Shown: positions 48,295-57,576, numbered from the stretch's first letter. The stretch is 64,000 bases of DNA from Microtetraspora sp. NBRC 16547 (GCF_030268965.1 NZ_BSSE01000018.1:1-64000); one strand, 5' to 3'. The notes: generated by a model not told the origin, from the letters alone. Numbers and translations: made by a program.

Positions 48295-49665
48295 TCAGCC
48301 GGCGTCCGGGACGGCGGCCAGGTTGAGGACGTCGTATTTGTCACCCAGATCGATAAACTCGGTCATGCATGTCGTGGCGCCCGGGGACGGAGTCGCCCCC
48401 GCCGACGCCATCGTCTTCCGATCCTCTTCTCTCATCGGGACGCAGGTCCGCTTGGCCTTGATCTCGCCCGCGTTCCAGTAGAAGACCAGGGTGGGCGACG
48501 ACGAGACGCCGCGCCCGTACGAGCCACCGGCCCCGTCCTTGGTGATCGCGCTGACCCCGGCGACCTTCCCGGTGTTCAGGTCATAGAGCGCGTGATGCCT
48601 CTCGCGCAGCTGGACGAAGTGGCCACCGTGGATCTCCGGCATGTAGGCGCGCCCGGGCAGCTGCTTTCCCTCCGTGCCGTCGGGCCGCATGGCGAAGACG
48701 TTTCCGTCGGATCCGTCGGAATTGCCGACGCACCACTCGGTGGCGCAGCGCAGGCCCGTCACGCCGGAAGGGGCGGTGATCGATCGCCGGGCGCCGGTCT
48801 CCAGATCGACCAGCAGGGTCTGGTTCCTGTTCCGCTGCTCCTCGTCGGGGCCGGCGTCGCCCAGTACGTCACGCGCCCACGGCCAGGAGGCAAGCCACAG
48901 TCCGTCCGTTCCCGCGACCTTCTCAGGCGGGCCCCCGCTGATCGGCATGCGGTACACCCCACCGGACTTGGGCGACCAGACGATGTGATCGCCGGTGACC
49001 CCGATGCGGTCCACCAGGGCCAGGTCCCCGGTCACCTCGCCGACCCGGATCGGCTCGCCGCCCTGTCGGGGGACGACCCAGAAGTCCGCCCACTTCCGGT
49101 CGTCGTTCGGGGTGGTGCCGTACCAGGCGATGTAGTCGCGGCCCGGCTCGACGTTCTGCACGTAGTAGCCCTTCCCGCCGGGGGTCATCGTGGCGAGCAC
49201 CCGGGCCTCGCCCGTCCTGGTGTCATAGACCTCAAGCCGACCGGCCTTCTCGAACGACGCCTCCGCGGTGAGCAGGATCTCCGTGGGGCTGAGCGCGGTG
49301 ACCGGCCGATATTTGAAGCCGTCCGCTGCCTTCTTGGGGAACGTCGAGACCGCCTCGGGCCACACCTCACGGGCCGGTCGCGCCCGCTCCTTCGGCAAGG
49401 TGGGCCTGTCGGCCGGGCTCGGATCGGCCGCGCTGGGAACGGCCGAGGCCATCGGCCTGACCTCGTCCGTACGGTCTCCACCGCGGACGACGGCCGTTCC
49501 TCCCAGGGCGACGGCCACGACCCCGGCGGCGGCCAGGGCCGACTGGTAGCGGCGACGGGTCCTGCGCCTGCGACGGACCGCGAGGAGCCGATCGAGATCG
49601 ACCGGTGCGGGCGCGCCGCTCGCGGCGTTCCTGAGCGCTTCGATGAGGTCCTGTTCGGTTCTCAT
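48295..49665 (-). CDS. Putative anti-sigma factor with extracytoplasmic beta-propeller-like domain
   Basis: 456 residues. A short cytoplasmic part (MRTEQDLIEALRNAASGAPA) and Arg-rich stretch precede one membrane helix (about 42-60; SALAAAGVVAVALGGTAVV), then a Pro/Ser linker and a TolB/WD-like repeat region (about 110-430; LEVYDTRTGEARVLATM, WVVPRQGGEPIRVGEVTGDL). Its start overlaps the sigma stop. The topology fits a membrane anti-sigma factor with an external sensor. No canonical zinc anti-sigma motif H-x-x-x-C-x-x-C is seen. Confidence 0.7.
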   Translation of the reverse strand: MRTEQDLIEALRNAASGAPAPVDLDRLLAVRRRRRTRRRYQSALAAAGVVAVALGGTAVVRGGDRTDEVRPMASAVPSAADPSPADRPTLPKERARPAREVWPEAVSTFPKKAADGFKYRPVTALSPTEILLTAEASFEKAGRLEVYDTRTGEARVLATMTPGGKGYYVQNVEPGRDYIAWYGTTPNDDRKWADFWVVPRQGGEPIRVGEVTGDLALVDRIGVTGDHIVWSPKSGGVYRMPISGGPPEKVAGTDGLWLASWPWARDVLGDAGPDEEQRNRNQTLLVDLETGARRSITAPSGVTGLRCATEWCVGNSDGSDGNVFAMRPDGTEGKQLPGRAYMPEIHGGHFVQLRERHHALYDLNTGKVAGVSAITKDGAGGSYGRGVSSSPTLVFYWNAGEIKAKRTCVPMREEDRKTMASAGATPSPGATTCMTEFIDLGDKYDVLNLAAVPDAG

Positions 49666-50144
49666 ACTTCCTCCATCAGGATCGCGCGACGCTGGATCCG
49701 CAGCTTGTCGAGGGCGCGGGATGCCTGGCTGCGTACGGTCCCCGATGAGATGCCGAGGATTCTGGCGATCTCGGCGTCCGGAAGGTCCTCGTAGTAGCGC
49801 AGCACGAGCACGGCCCGCTGTTTCGGCGGCAGCCCGCCGACCTCCGCCCACAGCCCCGCGTCGCCGTCGAGCCGCACGTCGGTGTAGCCGTGCTCGGGGG
49901 TGACCGCGACCAGGCGTTCTCGGCGCCTGCGCCGCCACCAGCTGATGTGTTGCCGGGCCATGACCGTACGGACGTAGCCTTCGGGGTCGTCCTTGCGGAT
50001 GACGCGCGTCCAGGCGTCGCCGAGCCGCAGCAGCGCCTCCTGAACGAGGTCGGCCGCGTCGTCCGCGTTGCCCGTCAGCACGACGCCGTAGCGGAACAGC
50101 GCATCGCTTCGTGCCCGGACGAATTCGTCGAAAGTGTCGTCCAC
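49662..50144 (-). CDS. SigE-family ECF sigma factor
   Basis: 160 residues. Region 2 spans about 1-70 (FDEFVRARSDALFRYGVVLT, DDAADLVQEALLRLGDAW, YVRTVMARQHISWWRRRRRE) and region 4 about 100-155 (LPPKQRAVLVLRYYEDLPDA, EIARILGISSGTVRSQASRA). This is the short SigE type of Streptomyces-like actinomycetes. It recruits RNA polymerase to stress promoters. Its stop overlaps the next gene, the likely anti-sigma factor, by 4 bp. The start at 50144 is MDDTFDEF. Confidence 0.92.
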   Translation of the reverse strand: MDDTFDEFVRARSDALFRYGVVLTGNADDAADLVQEALLRLGDAWTRVIRKDDPEGYVRTVMARQHISWWRRRRRERLVAVTPEHGYTDVRLDGDAGLWAEVGGLPPKQRAVLVLRYYEDLPDAEIARILGISSGTVRSQASRALDKLRIQRRAILMEEV

Positions 50145-50281
50145 GAACCCAAGGACGTCCGATCGCCCGGTTTCGTTGCATCACCCGATGGCGACGGATA
50201 TGAGGCATCGGGGTGGCGCACTTCGGCCGGGAACGGCTGCCGGACATGTGACGGGCTCTCCGGCTTGAGCGCTTCGAACGG

Positions 50282-50704
50282 TCAGGCGGGCGCCCAGTAC
50301 TTCTGGAGGATCTTCTCCAGCCGCCGCACCACCGGGCTCCAGGTGCTCGGCAGCGTGTAGCGGGCGGTCCGGTGGCCCTGGTAGGAGAGCGTGTACTGGA
50401 TGAAGTCGGCTCCCGGCGGCTGCGTCTCGGAGCTGCCCAGGCGCAGCTGCTTGAGGTCGCGGCGCAGTCCGCGGATCTCGCCGCTGGTGAGGCACGCGTC
50501 AACGGCCGGCCCCGTACGGCGGCTCAGCCGGACGCATCCGTCGGTGTACACGGTCACGCGGTCGTCGATGCCCGCGAAGCCGCCCTGCTCACGGAGCTGC
50601 ACCAGCACCTTCTTCTGCGCGGTCACCGCCTGCGCCGGCGACGTCATGGTCGCGCCCAGGAACAGAACGAGTGCCGCCAGAAGCGCGATACGCCAAATTC
50701 CCAT
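50282..50704 (-). CDS. Small secreted protein (hypothetical)
   Basis: 140 residues with a signal peptide (MGIWRIALLAALVLFLGATM, cleavage near AQAVT). The mature part is mixed and basic: QGGFAGIDDRVTVYTDGCVR, SGEIRGLRRDLKQLRLG and FIQYTLSYQGHRTARYTLPS. Two cysteines could pair. I recall similar secreted actinomycete proteins, often called protealysin-inhibitor-like or hypothetical, but I cannot confirm. It lies next to the second secreted protease-like gene, which may hint at an inhibitor role. Confidence 0.6.
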   Translation of the reverse strand: MGIWRIALLAALVLFLGATMTSPAQAVTAQKKVLVQLREQGGFAGIDDRVTVYTDGCVRLSRRTGPAVDACLTSGEIRGLRRDLKQLRLGSSETQPPGADFIQYTLSYQGHRTARYTLPSTWSPVVRRLEKILQKYWAPA

Positions 50705-50800
50705 ACTCCTTGGACGTATCGGATCGCCGAGCGGCTCAAATCAGGACCGGCGTTTTCTCGCGGGCGTGGTCGCGGGCCGGGAGAACGGGAGAAAAGGAAG

Positions 50801-50829
50801 CGGGGCCCGGCGGTGACCGCCAGGCCCCG
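50801..50829 (-). terminator. Terminator of the second protease-like gene
   Basis: CGGGGCC-GGCGG (50801-50813) pairs with CCGCC-GGCCCCG (50817-50829), with a TGA loop and one mismatch. On the minus strand it is followed by a T-rich tract (CTTCCTTTTCTCCC), a near-classic intrinsic terminator. Confidence 0.8.
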
Positions 50830-50886
50830 ACCAAGGGGGTTCCCCAGAGAGGCCCTGACCTCTCGATCCCTCAGTCGCTGGTCCGG

Positions 50887-52455
50887 TTAAAGGATGGATC
50901 CGGACCAGACGTTCGCCGCCTGCTTGTACACGCCGTACGTCTCACCGTCGAAGTAGGGCGACAGGCTGGTGTCGATGCGGTTGTTGCCGTCACGGTCCGC
51001 GATGGCGATGGTGACGCCGTTCAGGTAGCCGAGGCGGCGGGCGTTGCTGTAGTTGAGCAGCCACGCCGACCCCATGGAGCCCTCACCGGTGAAGGACGAC
51101 TTGACGCCCTGCAGCTCCTCGGCCTTCATGGAAGCCGCGGACGCGGCGAAGGTCTTGCCGTAGCTCCACTTCTGGGTCTGCCCGGTGAAGGGACGCGTGC
51201 CGTCCGGGTGGGAGCCGCTCGGGTAGCCGAACAGGAAGATGTTCTTGCCGAGCTTCTGGTTGTAGGCCAGGCCCTGACCGCCGACCTTGTCTCCCAGGCG
51301 ACCGGCGTCGCTCACGGCCCGGATGATGTAGCGGTCCTTGTAGTACTTCTCCTGGACGTCCTTGACCCACTTCTTCACGAAGTACTGCTTCTTGTACGCC
51401 TCGACGAACCGCTTGCCGCGCTTGACCTGGAGGTCGCCGAGGAACTTGCCGGCCTTCTTGTCCTTGCTCAGCTGGTGGTACTCGCGCATCGAGATGCGGG
51501 TCCACTGGTCGCTGCTGTTACCGCACCAGGACGGGCACTTCTCGCCGTTCTTCATGGCTTCGGTGCCGTTCGGGGCGGCCTTGTAGTCGGCGGCCTTGAC
51601 CTCAACGGCGGTCAGCCTGATGCCGTTGATGCCCTTGGTGTAGTACTCCTCGTGCTTGGCATAGCCGTCCGCCGGAGGGTCGACCTCGACCGCGTCGCTC
51701 CCGGCGACCTGCTTCCAGTACGGCCCGCCCTCGGTGTACTTCTCGGCGAACTCGGCGGCGCTGACCTCCTCGGAGAGGATCTGCTTGTCGCCGGTGTAGG
51801 CGTCGTAGGTCTTCTTGTCGACTTCCTTGTCACCGGCGATGCTGATGCCGTTGTAGACGGTGACGAACGCGTAGTCGCGGTCGCCGTCCTCATAGACGTC
51901 GAAGTCGTAGTGCGTGAAGGCCTGCTTGCCCACGTAGATGCCGAAGGGCGCCTTGCCCTTGTAGTAACCGGGGACGAAGACCCACTTGTCGAGGGTGGCC
52001 TTGCTGCTCTTCGTGTCGTACGCGCAGTGCCCGGCCGTGGCGACCAGGTTGCGGTAGTTCGCCTGCACAGAGGTGCCGGAGCACCAGTGCGGGTTGCCGT
52101 CGGCACCGAGGAAGAACACCTTGCCGGTGGTCTTCGGCAGGTTGACGTTCTTCGACTTCGAGGTCGTCTTCTTCTCGTCGCCGATGGCGGGGACCGTGCC
52201 GGGCTTGGTGCTGGCCGCCGGGCCGCCGCCGGAGACGTGCTTGGCCGTGACCACCGGGTCCACGTTGTACGGCGTCGCTTCCTCCAGCGACTGCGCCGTC
52301 CAGAAGAACGCGACCTGCTGTGCCGCGTTCGAGGTCCCGGCGAGGGTCTCCTTGACCTTGTAGTCGGCCGCCTGGGCCGGGGTGGAGACCAGGGCGGTCG
52401 CGAGGAGGCCGGCGGCGGTTGCGAGGGTTCCGCCGATGGCGAGGGTGCGCTTCAA
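50887..52455 (-). CDS. Secreted trypsin-fold protein, paralogue, probable pseudoprotease
   Basis: 522 residues with signal peptide (a TTG start reading LKRTLAIGGTLATAAGLLAT, cleavage near AQAAD). The His is in RNLVATAGHCAYD and the Asp in YEDGDRDYAFVTVYN. The canonical serine position reads Met in TGEGSMGSAWLLNY. An insert between the lobes includes a C-x-x-x-C pair (KCPSWCGN). It is a paralogue of the 30209-31759 protein. The TTG at 52455 has AAGGAGAT upstream and matches the paralogue's MKR start; a longer start at 52491 would begin MTSHDS. A CRP-type site lies at 52710. Confidence 0.82.
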   Translation of the reverse strand: MKRTLAIGGTLATAAGLLATALVSTPAQAADYKVKETLAGTSNAAQQVAFFWTAQSLEEATPYNVDPVVTAKHVSGGGPAASTKPGTVPAIGDEKKTTSKSKNVNLPKTTGKVFFLGADGNPHWCSGTSVQANYRNLVATAGHCAYDTKSSKATLDKWVFVPGYYKGKAPFGIYVGKQAFTHYDFDVYEDGDRDYAFVTVYNGISIAGDKEVDKKTYDAYTGDKQILSEEVSAAEFAEKYTEGGPYWKQVAGSDAVEVDPPADGYAKHEEYYTKGINGIRLTAVEVKAADYKAAPNGTEAMKNGEKCPSWCGNSSDQWTRISMREYHQLSKDKKAGKFLGDLQVKRGKRFVEAYKKQYFVKKWVKDVQEKYYKDRYIIRAVSDAGRLGDKVGGQGLAYNQKLGKNIFLFGYPSGSHPDGTRPFTGQTQKWSYGKTFAASAASMKAEELQGVKSSFTGEGSMGSAWLLNYSNARRLGYLNGVTIAIADRDGNNRIDTSLSPYFDGETYGVYKQAANVWSGSIL

Positions 52456-52466
52456 GGGGGGATATC

Positions 52467-52515
52467 TCCTTGGGCTGTCGTGGGACGTCATCTACGCCCC
52501 ATCCGTCAGTTAAGG
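52467..52515 (-). promoter_or_regulatory. Conserved leader segment, copy B
   Basis: Aligns gap-free with copy A at 31767-31815, including the Shine-Dalgarno and the CTGTCGT and CGTCAGT blocks. Confidence 0.6.
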
Positions 52516-52709
52516 ACAGGCCCAGACCGTACTAGCCGCATCGATGGTTCGTAAGGGTCGCGGTCCACAGCGTTTTCCCAGGTAAAGGCACGTTATCGTT
52601 TCGTGATCACGGCCGATTCCGGCACTGGACGACGGCGCACCCACAGGTCACCGTCGATTTCCGGCCACCTGGACCGACCCTTCGGCGAGCTGCCAGAGAA
52701 CGTTCAGGA

Positions 52710-52725
52710 TGTGAGGTGAATCACA
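52710..52725. promoter_or_regulatory. CRP-type palindrome, copy B
   Basis: TGTGAGGTGAATCACA fits TGTGA-N6-TCACA exactly and lies about 255 bp upstream of the start, matching the distance of copy A. The remainder of 52456-53086 shows no gene. Confidence 0.7.
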
Positions 52726-53086
52726 TTTGTTTTGCGGCACGGATTCGCCACTGAAACCGTCTAAGACTGCCCGCGAAGTCGCGGCTGTCGCGGAAGGGCG
52801 GGGTTCGCACCCGTGCTCAGGCCGTCGCGAGCCGGTCGTGTGGCCCACTGTCCGGCTTCGTGACCGCCGGTCACCACGAGTCAAGGACGTCGGCCGAATC
52901 GTCACCGGGAGACCATCGACGACGTTGCGGCGGGATGAGACCGGCGGTTAGTCTCGCCGGAAGTATCGGCGTGGCTCGCCCGCTCCCCCGGCTCCACGAC
53001 AGACGACCGGGATGACGCGGTCGGCACGGCGGAGGGGCGGTGTCGAAAGCGGGCTGGACGTGCGGGGACGAGACCGGTGAGCACCG

Positions 53087-54406
53087 GTGAGCAATGACGG
53101 CGTGCTGCGCAACCTGCGTCGACAGCACGAACTGCGCGTCCTGACCACGCTGGCGGAGCGCGGCCCCTGCTCGCGCAGGGAGCTGGAGATCGCCACCGCG
53201 CTCTCGCGGACCACCATGTCGGCCATCGTCGCCGACCTCGTTCGGCGGCGCGCGGTCGTCGACGACGCCCAGCGACCGGCGTCCGGCCGGGGGCGGCCGA
53301 CGACACTCGTACGGCTCAACCCACGGGCCGCGTCCGCGGTCGGGGTCGAGCTGGGCCGCGGTCACGTCAGCGTCGCCGTGGTCGACATCGCGCGTACGGT
53401 GCTCGCGCACGCCACCGAGCCGGTCGCGGGCGGCGACGGGCTACCCGCCAGGATGGACGCCGCCCTCGCGCTCCTCGACCGGGTCACCAGCGAGGGCGGG
53501 CTGGTGATCGACGGGCTGAGGGGCGCCGGGCTCGGGCTCTGGGGACACCACCCCGATCCGCGAGCCGGCGCGGAACCGTCCGGTGGTCCGGTCGGCGAAG
53601 AGCCGGACGGCGATCCGGTCCTCGCGGAGTCGGCCGACGGTTCAAGCGTCGCGGGGCCGGACAGCGATCCGGTCGTCGCGGGGTTGGTGGGCCGCCTGTA
53701 CGGCGCGCTCGGCGCCCCGGTGGTCTGGGACCACAACATCCGGCTCGCCGCGGTCGCGGAACGGCACGCCACCCAGGCGCCCGCCTGCGCTGACCTGGTC
53801 TATGTCGCCCTGTCCCACGGCGTCGGCAGCGGCGTGCTCGTCAACGGCACACCCGCGCGCGGCGCGTCGGGCACGGCGGGCGAGCTCGGCCACGTCAGCG
53901 TGGAACCCGAAGGGCCGCCCTGCTGGTGCGGCGGCCGCGGATGCCTGGAGCGGTACCTCTCGGTGGACGCGGTCCTCAGGCGCGCCGGGGAGGTCGCGCC
54001 GGAGGTGGCCGACATCGCCGGTCTGGTCGCGGCGCTGGACCGCGGCGACCGGCCCGTACGCGAGGTGGTGGACCGGAGCGCCGAGCTGCTTTGCCGGGCG
54101 CTGAGCATGGTGGTGACCCTGCTCGATCCCCGCGAGGTGGTCATCGGGGGCGAGCTGGCCGAGCTGGGGGAGCATCTGCTCGGCCCGGTCCGGGCGTCGC
54201 TGGCGCGGCGACGGCTGTCCACCCGCGACCGGCGGCTCGATCTGCGCACCGCGCGGGTCGCCCAGGGCGCGGCCGCCGTCGGCGCGGCGCTGATCGCGCT
54301 CAACGAGTACGCCTCGATCCACGACCTCGATGACCAGGCCGTACCGGCTCCGGCGTCGGATGGAGCGGTCGCGTCGGCAGCGGCCGATTTATGTTCAGGC
54401 TCTTGA
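53087..54406 (+). CDS. ROK-family transcriptional regulator
   Basis: 439 residues. An N-terminal winged helix (about 10-65; LRVLTTLAERGPCSRRELEI, LSRTTMSAIVADLVRR) precedes an ROK kinase-like domain with VGVELGRGHVSVAVVD. The zinc motif is CWCGGRGCLE, with H in ELGHVSVEPEG. A Gly/Asp/Pro-rich insert (about 155-195) is unusual. ROK repressors such as NagC and Xyl bind sugars. The gene stands 110 bp before a hexosaminidase gene and likely governs it. The GTG at 53087 is in a duplicated ACCGGTGAGC. Confidence 0.9.
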   Translation: MSNDGVLRNLRRQHELRVLTTLAERGPCSRRELEIATALSRTTMSAIVADLVRRRAVVDDAQRPASGRGRPTTLVRLNPRAASAVGVELGRGHVSVAVVDIARTVLAHATEPVAGGDGLPARMDAALALLDRVTSEGGLVIDGLRGAGLGLWGHHPDPRAGAEPSGGPVGEEPDGDPVLAESADGSSVAGPDSDPVVAGLVGRLYGALGAPVVWDHNIRLAAVAERHATQAPACADLVYVALSHGVGSGVLVNGTPARGASGTAGELGHVSVEPEGPPCWCGGRGCLERYLSVDAVLRRAGEVAPEVADIAGLVAALDRGDRPVREVVDRSAELLCRALSMVVTLLDPREVVIGGELAELGEHLLGPVRASLARRRLSTRDRRLDLRTARVAQGAAAVGAALIALNEYASIHDLDDQAVPAPASDGAVASAAADLCSGS

Positions 54407-54516
54407 CGTAAAGCGTCCGCGACGCCCAAACTCTGGCGTTATCACCCGTCACCGGCGTGCCGGGCGTCACCTCGGCGCGCGTGCCGGCGACGGCCCGGGC
54501 GTCGCGAAGGAGCCCC

Positions 54517-56982
54517 ATGTCCGCATCCCCCCACCGTTCTTCCACCCGATCGAGGAGCCGCTCGGTCGCGGCCGTCCTGTCCGCCGCGCTCGCCGCCGCA
54601 CTGCTGGTGCAACCGGGCGTCGCGACGGCACGGGTGTCCCCCTCGATCAGCCTTCCGGCGGCGACCTCCGCGTCGCCACCGGCTCCGGTCAACCTCGCCC
54701 GCGCGGGCATCGCCACCGCGTCGAGCGTCGAGTTGGACCGCCAGGACTTCGTCGCCGCGCACGTCAACGACGGCGACATCAACACACGCTGGTCGTCGAA
54801 GTACCAGGACGACAACTGGGTGCAGGTCCGGCTCGCCCAGCCCGCCACAGTCGACCACGTGACGCTCACCTGGCCGAACGCCTGCGCCCGCGACTTCGCC
54901 CTGCAGACCTCCACGGACGGCGTCACCTGGACCGACGTCACCCGGCTCCAGCGCGACACCTGCTCCCGTACGGACATCATCGACGTGAAGTCGTCGACAC
55001 CGGTGTCCTACGTCCGGATGCAGGGGTACAAGCGGTGGGGTTCGTACGGGTACTCGATCTCCGAGTTCGAGATCTGGGACCGTCCGCCCGCGCCGCCGGC
55101 GCCGACCCTCGGCCTGGTCCCCCGGCCGGTGTCGGAGGAGACACGCGACGGCACGCCGTTCACGCTGCACAAGAACACCCGCATCGTCGCGATCGGCGAG
55201 GGCGCCGACGGTCCGGCGCGCTACCTGGCCGGGATCCTGCGCCCGTCGACCGGATACCGCCTGAACGTGGTCGGCCGGGGATGGGGTCCGGCGCCGATCG
55301 TCATCGAGGTCGGCGCGGGCAAGGCGCCCGCCGGCCACGCGGACGAGGGCTACACGCTGACCGTCGAGGCCGACCGCGTCCGGATCGGCGCCGACACGCC
55401 CAACGGCGCGCTGAACGGCGTGCAGACGCTGCGCCAGCTCTTCCCGCAGTGGGTGGAGTCCCGCACCGCCGTGTCCACCACGTGGACGGTGCCGCAGGTG
55501 ACGATCAGCGACTACCCCCGCTTCGCGTACCGGGGCATGATGCTCGACGTCGCCCGCAGCTTCTATCCGATGGACGAGATCAAGACCTACATCGACGCGG
55601 CGGCGCAGTTCAAGATCAACCGGCTGCATCTGCACCTGGCCGACGACCAGGGCTGGCGCATCGCGATCGACACGCCGGAGGACAACCCGTCGGGCATCGA
55701 CTACGGCCTGCTCACCCGCGTCAGCGGCGGCACCGCGATGACGTACAACGACAGCGGCCAGCAGATGGGCACCGAGCTCGGCGTCACCGGGTTCTACACC
55801 AAGGCCGACTACGCCGAGATCATCCGCTACGCCGGAGAGCGCGGCATGATGGTGGTCCCCGAGGTCGACATGCCCGGCCACACCAATGCCGCGCTGCATG
55901 CGATCCCGCAGCTCAACACCGCGGGCGCCCGGCCGCGGCCGCAGCCGGGGCAGCCGACCGTGCCGTCCAACGGCACCGGCAACGTCGGCTACTCCTCCTT
56001 CGACGCGAACAGCGACGCCACCTACGAGTTCGTACGGACCGTCCTCACCGAGATCGCCGAGATGACGCCGGGGCCGTACCTGCACATCGGCGGTGACGAG
56101 GCGCACGTCACGAGCCGCGCCGACTACACGAAGATGGTCGAGGCCTTCACGGAGACCGTCGCGTCGCTCGGCAAGACCGTCGTCGGCTGGAACGAGTACG
56201 CCCAGACCGCGCTCCCGAAGGATGGCGCCGTCGTCCAGTTCTGGAACGGGGACCGGAACGCCGTGGCCAACGCGGTGAACACCCGCGGCGCCAAGGTGAT
56301 CCTCTCCCCGGCCGCCAACACGTACGTGCCGCAGAAGCAGGACTCGCGCCAGCCCCAGGGCGGCACCTGGGCGTGCGGTGGCGTGTGCGGGCTGGACCGG
56401 CACTACAACTGGGATCCGGGCACGTTCATCCCCAACATCAGTGAATCCAGCGTGCTGGGCGTCGAGTCGGCCCTGTGGGGCGAGTTCATCCGGCACGTCG
56501 GCCAGGCGCAGTACTACGCCTACCCGAGGCTGATCGCCACCGCCGAGGCGGGCTGGACGCCGCAGACCCAGCGGAGTTACGCCGACTTCACCACCCGGCT
56601 GTCCGCGATGGGAGGGCGGCTGACGGTCCAGGGGACGAACTTCTTCCCCACCGCCGACGTCCCCTGGCGGATGGCGGCGCTCGGCACGCCGACGACCGCG
56701 CAGATCGGTGCCCCGTCCCGCGCCACCTGGACGGTCACCGCACCCGGACTCGCCTCCACCGCGCTCACCGCGACCGTCACCTGGAGCGACGGCGTGACCG
56801 AGCGGCTCACGCCGACGACCACTCGTGAGGCGAGCATCCCCGAGATGCGGATCAACGACGCCTTCACCGTGGTGTCCGGCCGCGCGTTCAGCGATCCGGG
56901 GACGTTCACCGGCACGCTCTCGATCGGCGTACCGGGCCGGGCTCCCGCTGAGGAGACGCTGACGGTCACCGTGCGCGACTGA
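54517..56982 (+). CDS. Secreted GH20 beta-N-acetylhexosaminidase with F5/8-type C domain
   Basis: 821 residues. A signal peptide (about 1-40; RSVAAVLSAALAAALLVQPG) precedes a discoidin domain (about 55-195; VNLARAGIATASSVELDRQD, YGYSISEFEIWD) and a GH20 domain (about 200-690). FAYRGMMLDVARSFYPMDEI is a typical block, and HIGGDEAH carries the Asp527-Glu528 pair. A C-terminal beta domain ends it. It would release GlcNAc from chitin or peptidoglycan fragments. The ATG at 54517 has AAGGAG upstream. A terminator follows. Control by the upstream ROK protein is likely. Confidence 0.93.
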   Translation: MSASPHRSSTRSRSRSVAAVLSAALAAALLVQPGVATARVSPSISLPAATSASPPAPVNLARAGIATASSVELDRQDFVAAHVNDGDINTRWSSKYQDDNWVQVRLAQPATVDHVTLTWPNACARDFALQTSTDGVTWTDVTRLQRDTCSRTDIIDVKSSTPVSYVRMQGYKRWGSYGYSISEFEIWDRPPAPPAPTLGLVPRPVSEETRDGTPFTLHKNTRIVAIGEGADGPARYLAGILRPSTGYRLNVVGRGWGPAPIVIEVGAGKAPAGHADEGYTLTVEADRVRIGADTPNGALNGVQTLRQLFPQWVESRTAVSTTWTVPQVTISDYPRFAYRGMMLDVARSFYPMDEIKTYIDAAAQFKINRLHLHLADDQGWRIAIDTPEDNPSGIDYGLLTRVSGGTAMTYNDSGQQMGTELGVTGFYTKADYAEIIRYAGERGMMVVPEVDMPGHTNAALHAIPQLNTAGARPRPQPGQPTVPSNGTGNVGYSSFDANSDATYEFVRTVLTEIAEMTPGPYLHIGGDEAHVTSRADYTKMVEAFTETVASLGKTVVGWNEYAQTALPKDGAVVQFWNGDRNAVANAVNTRGAKVILSPAANTYVPQKQDSRQPQGGTWACGGVCGLDRHYNWDPGTFIPNISESSVLGVESALWGEFIRHVGQAQYYAYPRLIATAEAGWTPQTQRSYADFTTRLSAMGGRLTVQGTNFFPTADVPWRMAALGTPTTAQIGAPSRATWTVTAPGLASTALTATVTWSDGVTERLTPTTTREASIPEMRINDAFTVVSGRAFSDPGTFTGTLSIGVPGRAPAEETLTVTVRD

Positions 56983-57004
56983 CGTCGGCCACCGGCGACG
57001 AATC

Positions 57005-57043
57005 CCGCCCGGCCGATCCCCACGTGGGTGATCGGCCGGGCGG
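57005..57043. terminator. Terminator after the hexosaminidase
   Basis: CCGCCCGGCCGATC (57005-57018) and GATCGGCCGGGCGG (57030-57043) make a perfect 14-bp stem. The loop CCCACGTGGGT is itself partly paired. Confidence 0.8.
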
Positions 57044-57135
57044 TCCGACTTCGGGCGGCGGATGGCAGCCGAGCAGCTCGCGCCGTCTCACAGGGGAGAG
57101 GGCGGTCCGCCGGGAACCGGCGCGATCACCGGTTC

Positions 57136-57576
57136 TCAGCGGTCGGTGCCCAGATCCGCCACCCGCATCTCGATCGCACGGGCGAATGATTCGTAGGACT
57201 CCGTCAACCGCTTCTCCACCCGGGCGGAGTCGAATCCCCCGTCGGGGATCTCCATGCCTCCGAGCGCGTCACCCAGCAGTTCGCGCGTCCTGCGCGCCCC
57301 GTCGTCCTGCGCCTCGCGGATGGTCTTCATCAGCTCCTCCGCCAGGACGTGGCTCTCCAGCCGCATCACGCGGGGGTTGAGCTCGATCTTCTCCACCCGG
57401 CCGCTGCCGTCGGCGACGACGGCGATCATGCCGTCCGCGCTCGTTCCTGTGCCGCGCACCCCACCGAGTTCGCCCTCGACCTCGGAGAGGCGCCGCATCA
57501 TCTGTTCCGCTTCCCGGCTCACACGATCGAGGTCTTCTGCCTGGACGTTGTCGGGGTCAAACCGAAAACCGGACAC
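57136..57576 (-). CDS. YbaB/EbfC-family protein of an ESX-type cluster
   Basis: 146 residues. The YbaB-like core reads DRVSREAEQMMRRLSEVEGE, GGVRGTGTSADGMIAVVADG and SGRVEKIELNPRVMRL, with a longer helical C-terminus (LAEELMKTIREAQDDGARRT). In actinomycetes this variant is common beside WXG100 genes. It may bind DNA or act as chaperone. The GTG at 57576 follows AAAAGGGGA. It is divergent from the WXG100-like gene. Confidence 0.8.
   Translation of the reverse strand: MSGFRFDPDNVQAEDLDRVSREAEQMMRRLSEVEGELGGVRGTGTSADGMIAVVADGSGRVEKIELNPRVMRLESHVLAEELMKTIREAQDDGARRTRELLGDALGGMEIPDGGFDSARVEKRLTESYESFARAIEMRVADLGTDR

Noticed and set aside
50671-52554. 627-residue plus-strand frame opposite the second protease-like gene
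   Set aside because: Same antisense artefact; the minus-strand gene has signal peptide, Shine-Dalgarno and terminator.
52796-52820. T-arm-like GGGTTCGCACCC
   Set aside because: The loop lacks the conserved A58 (TTCGC), and no acceptor or anticodon arms flank it.
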